From contig CAJIZI010000003.1 of NCBI GenBank assembly GCA_905181885.1, forward strand, positions 124,001 to 188,000: a DNA stretch of 64,000 bases, given 5' to 3'. Both the position numbers and the translations under genes were made by a program. The stretch comes from an uncultured Gammaproteobacteria bacterium. Its GTDB lineage: Bacteria; Pseudomonadota; Gammaproteobacteria; Nitrosococcales; Methylophagaceae. Position 1 is the stretch's first letter; every line of letters begins with the position of its first letter. Below, one piece after another: positions 59,034 to 64,000 of this stretch. A model generated the notes under the pieces. The model was not told the DNA's origin. It did not search any database and saw only the letters and a list, made by a program, of their open reading frames with translations.

Positions 59034-60113
59034 TTATTTAGATAGTGACTTTCGCTTGCTTAAGTAACGTCTCTTAGCCCATGGGTGCAGTGCACGTTTA
59101 AACATTGACGATTGATACTGCTTACGTAACTCTTCTCTGACATCACGGTGGCTTTGAGCACGCAAAAACCACCCATATCCTCGGTTACCTAATAAAGCAA
59201 ATAAGCAGCGGTTTACTATCGAGGCATCCATCTGTGGTTTCAGATCACGATGCCACAACGTATCGTAGTTTTCACCTGTTATTAAACTTTGAGCTGCTAG
59301 TTGTCCTGATGAAATCACCAATCTCATGCCAAAACCCCACAAAGTGTCTTGGAAACCGGCTTGTTCACCAATTATCGGGTGCCGCCCTGCATAAGCAGTT
59401 TCTGGCACATAAAAATTACCTATTCCGCCGTGAAACTTTGGGTTGATCATCTCTAAATTCACTAATTTTTCAAAGGCTTCTACGGTCCTTTTGACATAAA
59501 GCTTTTCTTGTTTAAAGTCATCAAATATACAGCTTTTTACAGTCCCCACTCCATCCATTATTAATAGATAAGAATAACCTTTCGGCGCTAGATTATCATC
59601 GCAAATGACCCAGTAACCATCATCCATTTCAGTTGAGAAATGGTACCCGGCAGAGATGGCATCAGCAGCCTTAGGACCGGCGGCCATAATACCTTCATTT
59701 TCTATAACTCGCAGCCTACTGTTAAATCGCACTTCAACACCTAGTCTTTTTGCCTGCCTGAGTAGTGCGCTATCCAAAGTTTTGGGACCTGGTCCCCGCT
59801 CGAGCATATAAAACAAGGGCTGTTTGCAATTGATCTTGTATTTTCGCTTCTTGTAATCAAATGCCGTGCCTTGGTTACATGCTAAGTTAGCAAAGTCCGT
59901 AGTTAGGCCTTGCTCTTCAAAGAGACTCAACACGTCCCGTTCTGTCGTCCAGTTCTCCAGGCCTTGAAAGTCTTGGTATTGACTGCCAAATCGGTGTCCA
60001 ACCTCTTTGTGCGTTTCATGTACTACCACCTCACGGCCAGCTTGAGCTAAAGTAATGGCAGCGACTAGGCCAGCTGGACCTGCGCCAGCAATTTCTATAA
60101 CAGGATCAGTCAT
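59034..60113 (-). CDS. FAD-dependent oxidoreductase, geranylgeranyl-reductase-like
   Basis: A 359-residue flavoprotein. The Rossmann FAD motif IAGAGPAGLVAAITLAQAG is at the N-terminus. The second FAD segment GRHPIIGEQAGFQDTLWGFGMR is typical of the p-hydroxybenzoate hydroxylase/geranylgeranyl reductase superfamily. The substrate is unknown; isoprenoid reduction or ring hydroxylation are possible. It stands alone between the DUF2007 gene and the RNase J gene. Confidence 0.75.
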   Translation of the reverse strand: MTDPVIEIAGAGPAGLVAAITLAQAGREVVVHETHKEVGHRFGSQYQDFQGLENWTTERDVLSLFEEQGLTTDFANLACNQGTAFDYKKRKYKINCKQPLFYMLERGPGPKTLDSALLRQAKRLGVEVRFNSRLRVIENEGIMAAGPKAADAISAGYHFSTEMDDGYWVICDDNLAPKGYSYLLIMDGVGTVKSCIFDDFKQEKLYVKRTVEAFEKLVNLEMINPKFHGGIGNFYVPETAYAGRHPIIGEQAGFQDTLWGFGMRLVISSGQLAAQSLITGENYDTLWHRDLKPQMDASIVNRCLFALLGNRGYGWFLRAQSHRDVREELRKQYQSSMFKRALHPWAKRRYLSKRKSLSK

Positions 60114-60245
60114 GTAGTATCACAGTGGTTTGCATATTGATATTTTAAAATCAGTCTTATATACAGTTAGAAAAGGGATACTCTAAGCTCATAAAGTCAA
60201 AAAGTACAGGTATTACCCTGTCATTAAACTCAGTAATTATTTTAA

Positions 60246-61622
60246 TTACTTGATTTCGATTAATGTTTGACCCTTCACTCCAAGCCTTCCAGTTTTAACT
60301 GCACCGCGCCTTATGCCTATGGCTGGTGATATATAAAAAAGGTCACCGTTTTTTCCTAATAATTGCTGTTTTACGCCTACATGTTTTGCTAATCTAGCAT
60401 TTGCATTTAGGTGATGTACTTCACCATGAACAGGAATAGCACAACGTGGAGTAACCCAACCATACATTGCCTTTAACTCATCTTGAGCAGGGTGCCCTGA
60501 AGCATGAATGGGAAGCTCGCTATTGTCTTCACTTATCACCACCACATTCATTGCTTTTAAGCGTTCTATCATTTGTTCAATAGACAATTCATTGCCCGGA
60601 ATAACTTTAGAGCTAAAAATAACGGTGTCACCCGGTTCTAGGGCCATATCTCGAAAACTATTCATACTAAGTCTATTTAATGCGGTTCTAGGCTCGCCCT
60701 GGCTCCCCGTTGCAACTAAAAGTACCGTATTAGGGGGTAGGTAGCCTAGGTGTGCAGAATCAATATGTGTTTCAACTGTCGTCCAAAGACCTGTCGATTT
60801 AGCAGCCGACATCATATTCACCATTGATCTGCCAAGTAGACCCAGGTGTCTATCGGTTTCTTTAGCAATTTTAGCCAGTGTATGAATTCGTGCCAGATTA
60901 CTCCCAAAGCACGCTACGATAACTCGACCTTTTGCTTCAGTTACATGTTGTTTTAGGCCTTTATATAAACTTGCTTCAGATACTGACCATCCAGCTATAT
61001 TTGCGTTAGTTGAATCACAAACCATAGCATCAATTTTTTGTTTGCTTAGTTCCTGATATTGTTCTTTATTATAAGGTAACCCAATAACTGGTTTTTTATC
61101 TAACTTCCAGTCAGCAGTATGAAAAACACGGCCCACTGGAGTCGATATGACCATACCGTAAGGTTCAGGAATAGAATGGGTAAGCGCTACCCATTCCACA
61201 CTAAATACACCAATTTTAAGTATTTCATTAGGCTCTACAATAGTGACAGGAACTTTTCCATCTAAGCCCACCTCAGTTAGTTTCCTGCGTAAAATTTCAG
61301 CAGTGAAGGCTGTCGTAAATATAGGGCACTTTAGCTTTTCCCAAATATAAGGTACCGCACCAATATGGTCTTCGTGAGCATGAGTAATAACCAAGCCTGC
61401 TAGAGATTTGCACTGATCGGCAATAAATTTTGGATCAGCCATTTGAATATGCGGTCGCTGGCAACTATCTGTTTCACCATCCAACCTGCTGTAATTCTCG
61501 AAGATAACACCGCAATCAACCATGAGCCACTGACCATCATGACCATATAAGTTCATATTCATGCCGATTTCACCAGTGCCTCCAAGCGGTAGGAACCAAA
61601 AGTCTTGATGTTCAGGTGTCAT
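60246..61622 (-). CDS. rnj: Ribonuclease J-family metallo-beta-lactamase protein
   Basis: A 458-residue protein. FLPLGGTGEIGMNMNLYG at the start, the metal motif THAHEDHIGAVP and the beta-CASP segments GSQGEPRTALNRLS and HASGHPAQDELK mark RNase J. It is shorter than Bacillus RNase J (about 550 residues) and lacks the C-terminal domain. RNase J is a 5'-3' exo- and endoribonuclease. Gammaproteobacteria usually lack it, so its presence is notable. Confidence 0.88.
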   Translation of the reverse strand: MTPEHQDFWFLPLGGTGEIGMNMNLYGHDGQWLMVDCGVIFENYSRLDGETDSCQRPHIQMADPKFIADQCKSLAGLVITHAHEDHIGAVPYIWEKLKCPIFTTAFTAEILRRKLTEVGLDGKVPVTIVEPNEILKIGVFSVEWVALTHSIPEPYGMVISTPVGRVFHTADWKLDKKPVIGLPYNKEQYQELSKQKIDAMVCDSTNANIAGWSVSEASLYKGLKQHVTEAKGRVIVACFGSNLARIHTLAKIAKETDRHLGLLGRSMVNMMSAAKSTGLWTTVETHIDSAHLGYLPPNTVLLVATGSQGEPRTALNRLSMNSFRDMALEPGDTVIFSSKVIPGNELSIEQMIERLKAMNVVVISEDNSELPIHASGHPAQDELKAMYGWVTPRCAIPVHGEVHHLNANARLAKHVGVKQQLLGKNGDLFYISPAIGIRRGAVKTGRLGVKGQTLIEIK

Positions 61623-61730
61623 ATATAGATAGAATTTGTTGCAAAAAGATATTATTATGCATTATGACGTCACTCAATAGTGACAAATTATTACTCAGCA
61701 TCGAAATAATGCAACATTTGTTAACAATGC

Positions 61731-61736
61731 TATAAT
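61731..61736 (+). promoter_or_regulatory. Possible -10 box upstream of oadGAB
   Basis: TATAAT at 61731-61736, about 75 bp before the oadG start. No good -35 at 17 bp is visible, so an activator may be needed or the match is chance. Confidence 0.4.
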
Positions 61737-61811
61737 GCCGCCTGTTTCGACTATAGATGCTGTCATTAAATTAGCCTATAGCCTATCTTAAATCTTATAG
61801 GGTTCGTGTAG

Positions 61812-62102
61812 ATGGAAGCACCTAGCTTACTAAATGAAGGTTTAACTCTCATGCTTTTTGGCATGGGATTTGTTTTTGTCTTTCTAACATTACTAGTCTT
61901 TGCTACAAAGATGATGTCCCTACTTATTACCCAATATGAAAAAAGTGTTGGTGTGTTACCTGAAGGTGGTGTCCCATCTCCAACAGCTGTTATCCCGCGT
62001 CATGGACCTATTGCCCCACTTGAACATACACATCAAGAGGATAAGAACTTAGTTTCAGTACTGACAGCTGCAGTGCATGAGTATCGTTCACGCCATAAAT
62101 AA
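61812..62102 (+). CDS. oadG: Oxaloacetate decarboxylase gamma subunit
   Basis: A 96-residue protein with one N-terminal transmembrane helix ([25 protein letters not shown]), then a proline-rich region and the C-terminal [15 protein letters not shown] typical of OadG. It links the alpha and beta subunits of the sodium-pumping decarboxylase. It starts the oadG-oadA-oadB operon. Confidence 0.95.
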   Translation: MEAPSLLNEGLTLMLFGMGFVFVFLTLLVFATKMMSLLITQYEKSVGVLPEGGVPSPTAVIPRHGPIAPLEHTHQEDKNLVSVLTAAVHEYRSRHK

Positions 62103-62149
62103 GTACACTTTTTCACCCCATACTTTGCTATTACTCAAAGGCCATCAAT

Positions 62150-63946
62150 ATGACCGAATCTAAACACACATTAGGTATCACAGACGTCGTTCTCCGTGAT
62201 GCTCACCAATCATTATTTGCCACTCGTCTTCGCTTAGAGGACATGCTGCCTATTGCAGATAAACTCGATCAAGTAGGCTATTGGTCAATAGAGACATGGG
62301 GCGGCGCCACTTTCGATGCTTGTATTCGCTACTTAGGTGAAGATCCATGGCACCGTATTCGAACTTTGAAAGCTGCTATGCCTAATACACCTCAGCAAAT
62401 GCTGTTGCGTGGCCAAAACCTATTAGGTTATCGCCATTATGCAGATGATGTGGTTAGGAAATTTGTCGAGCGTGCCGCAATTAACGGTGTTGATGTGTTT
62501 CGTGTGTTTGATGCAATGAACGATACTCGTAACTTAGAAACAGCAATTAAGGCAATTTTAGAAAATGGTCGCCATGCACAAGGCACAATCTCCTATACAC
62601 TTAGCCCTGTACATAATTTATCTATGTGGATCGACCAAGCTAAGCGTATTGAAGATATGGGTGCCAACTCACTATGCATTAAAGATATGGCTGGTTTGCT
62701 TAAGCCTTATACGGCTTTCGAGCTCGTTACAAGCCTTAAGCAAGCCATCGATATTCCCATTCAATTACATTCGCACGCAACTACAGGCCTATCCACAGCA
62801 ACAATCTTAAAAAGTGTCGAAGCTGGAATTGATAATGTCGACACCTCAATTTCATCAATGTCTATGACCTATGGTCATTCACCAACAGAGTCTGTGGTTG
62901 CAATGATGGAAGGAACGCAACGGCCTACTGGTTTAAACATTATATTGCTAGAAGAAATTGCAGCTTATTTCCGCGATATTCGTAAAAAATATGTAAAATG
63001 GGAAGGTTCTTTAAGGGGGATAGACTCTCGAATTTTAGTAGCTCAAGTCCCCGGAGGCATGCTGACGAATATGGAAAGTCAACTGCGTGAACAAGGAGCA
63101 GAAGACAGGTTAGATGAGGTGCTCCTTGAAATACCGAGAGTTCGTGAAGATCTAGGCTTTATTCCTCTCGTTACCCCCACTTCTCAAATTGTCGGTACTC
63201 AAGCAGTGCTTAATGTTCTCACTGGAGAACGCTACAAGAATATTACAGCTGAAACAGCTGGCATCTTAAAAGGCGAGTATGGATCTGCGCCAGCTCCATA
63301 TAATCAAAAATTACAACAACAGATCTTAGATGGAGCTGATGTCATCACCTGCCGCCCTGCAGATCTGATTGAGCCCGAACTAGGTAAACTCACAGCTGAA
63401 TTACAAGAGCATGTAAGTAATGAAGGTATTTCACTTGAAGTCGGCGAACGTGAAATTGATGATGTCTTAACATATGCTTTATTCCCCCAAGTTGGGTTGA
63501 AATTTTTGGCAAACCGCAATAACCCTGATGCGTTTGAACCCACGCCAACTTTAGAGACTGTAAAGGTTGAGAATGAAAAACTGACAACACCTCAATCCGG
63601 CTCAGAAACCTATACCGTCAACGTAAACAACCAAGACTACGTTGTTGTCGTAAATGAAGGCGGCGAACTATCACATTATGAAAGTGCATCAATTAATGAA
63701 AGTAACACCACAGCAGCGGCCCCCTCAATTACGGCCACGACTGTATCTGCACCTCTAGCTGGCACCATATGGAAAGTAGAAGTTAATGTGGGTCAGACTG
63801 TACAGGAAGGTGAAGTAATATTAATTCTTGAAGCAATGAAGATGGAAACACAGATTGTGGCAGAAAAAAAAGGGATAATCACCTCTCTTTCTGTCAAACC
63901 TGGTGATGCCGTTCAAGTTGGTGATCATCTTGTTTCACTGGGATAA
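62150..63946 (+). CDS. oadA: Oxaloacetate decarboxylase alpha subunit
   Basis: A 598-residue carboxyltransferase. The metal site is in [15 protein letters not shown] and [12 protein letters not shown] Pro/Ala-type linker leads to the C-terminal biotin-carrier domain with the biotinyl Lys in LEAMKMET. It transfers the carboxyl of oxaloacetate to biotin, which the beta subunit then decarboxylates while pumping sodium. Pyruvate carboxylase subunit B shares the architecture; oadG and oadB neighbours settle the call. Confidence 0.96.
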   Translation: MTESKHTLGITDVVLRDAHQSLFATRLRLEDMLPIADKLDQVGYWSIETWGGATFDACIRYLGEDPWHRIRTLKAAMPNTPQQMLLRGQNLLGYRHYADDVVRKFVERAAINGVDVFRVFDAMNDTRNLETAIKAILENGRHAQGTISYTLSPVHNLSMWIDQAKRIEDMGANSLCIKDMAGLLKPYTAFELVTSLKQAIDIPIQLHSHATTGLSTATILKSVEAGIDNVDTSISSMSMTYGHSPTESVVAMMEGTQRPTGLNIILLEEIAAYFRDIRKKYVKWEGSLRGIDSRILVAQVPGGMLTNMESQLREQGAEDRLDEVLLEIPRVREDLGFIPLVTPTSQIVGTQAVLNVLTGERYKNITAETAGILKGEYGSAPAPYNQKLQQQILDGADVITCRPADLIEPELGKLTAELQEHVSNEGISLEVGEREIDDVLTYALFPQVGLKFLANRNNPDAFEPTPTLETVKVENEKLTTPQSGSETYTVNVNNQDYVVVVNEGGELSHYESASINESNTTAAAPSITATTVSAPLAGTIWKVEVNVGQTVQEGEVILILEAMKMETQIVAEKKGIITSLSVKPGDAVQVGDHLVSLG

Positions 63947-63957
63947 AGGTTTGAATA

Positions 63958-64000
63958 ATGGATAAGTTGTTACATCTTTGGCATAACACTGGCCTTCATC
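63958..64000 (+). CDS. oadB: Oxaloacetate decarboxylase beta subunit, 5' end (partial)
   Basis: Only the first 14 codons (MDKLLHLWHNTGLH) are in the window. They match the start of OadB, the membrane subunit that couples decarboxylation to sodium export, and the position after oadA supports this. Confidence 0.85.
   Translation, partial: MDKLLHLWHNTGLH

Overview
The window is one continuous stretch of an AT-rich gammaproteobacterial chromosome. The evidence is the gene order: plsX-fabH-fabD-fabG-acpP-fabF-pabC-mltG-tmk-holB-tatD, tig-clpP-clpX-lon, dapA-bamC-purC, cvpA-purF, ilvI-ilvH-ilvC and oadG-oadA-oadB. A truncated gene at the left edge resembles the C-terminus of formaldehyde-activating enzyme (Fae), which suggests a methylotroph. 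With the nickel superoxide dismutase and a sodium-pumping oxaloacetate decarboxylase, a marine methylotroph of the Methylophaga/Piscirickettsiaceae type is plausible but not proven. I see no prophage, insertion sequence, CRISPR array or rRNA. The only RNA gene found is a tRNA-Leu(UAG).

Layout. 0-6 kb: fae-like end, a DinG/YoaA-type helicase, DUF3010, a nickel-SOD cassette (small His-rich secreted protein, sodN, sodX), DUF2237, pterin dehydratase, an 840-bp gene-free AT-rich gap and a Bfd-like [2Fe-2S] protein. 6-16.4 kb (minus strand): one long envelope-lipid and cell-wall operon from yceD-rpmF through plsX/fab to mltG, tmk, holB and tatD. 16.5-25.4 kb (minus): purF-cvpA, a frameshifted SPOR-domain gene, then lon, clpX, clpP, tig and tRNA-Leu. 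25.5-30 kb: 5'-nucleotidase, cation efflux, then yceF-amgK-murU (nucleotide sanitation and MurNAc recycling). 30-39 kb (minus): argF/argD, rimI/holD, leuA with an upstream leucine-rich leader ORF, pssA and ilvIHC. 39-44 kb: pyrC, purC, a metallo-beta-lactamase gene, bamC, dapA and bcp. 44.6-48.7 kb: nrdAB. 49-64 kb: small accessory genes (DUF2182/DUF1326 pair, TusA-like, dienelactone hydrolase, flavoprotein reductase, PLP enzyme, parvulin, pseudouridine synthase, rhodanese, MOSC, secreted peroxiredoxin, FAD enzyme, RNase J) and oadGAB.

The most notable observations are these. (1) Nine single-base frameshifts are packed into 2.8 kb (about 40.09-42.85 kb) across four adjacent housekeeping genes, pyrC, purC, an MBL hydrolase and bamC. 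Each gene reads as an intact homologue once the frames are joined. This is either a local consensus problem or very recent decay. (2) The nrdAB control region has three DnaA-box-like sites at an exact 11-bp period, a sigma70 promoter, and two NrdR-like boxes 32 bp apart with the first covering the -10. (3) lon has a near-perfect sigma32 promoter. (4) A 34-codon leader ORF with Leu/Arg codons crowded at its end precedes leuA. (5) A small secreted His-rich membrane protein leads the nickel-SOD operon. No clear candidate for an entirely new multi-gene system was found. The closest are the His-rich protein of the SOD cassette and the cysteine/methionine-rich DUF2182-DUF1326 pair.
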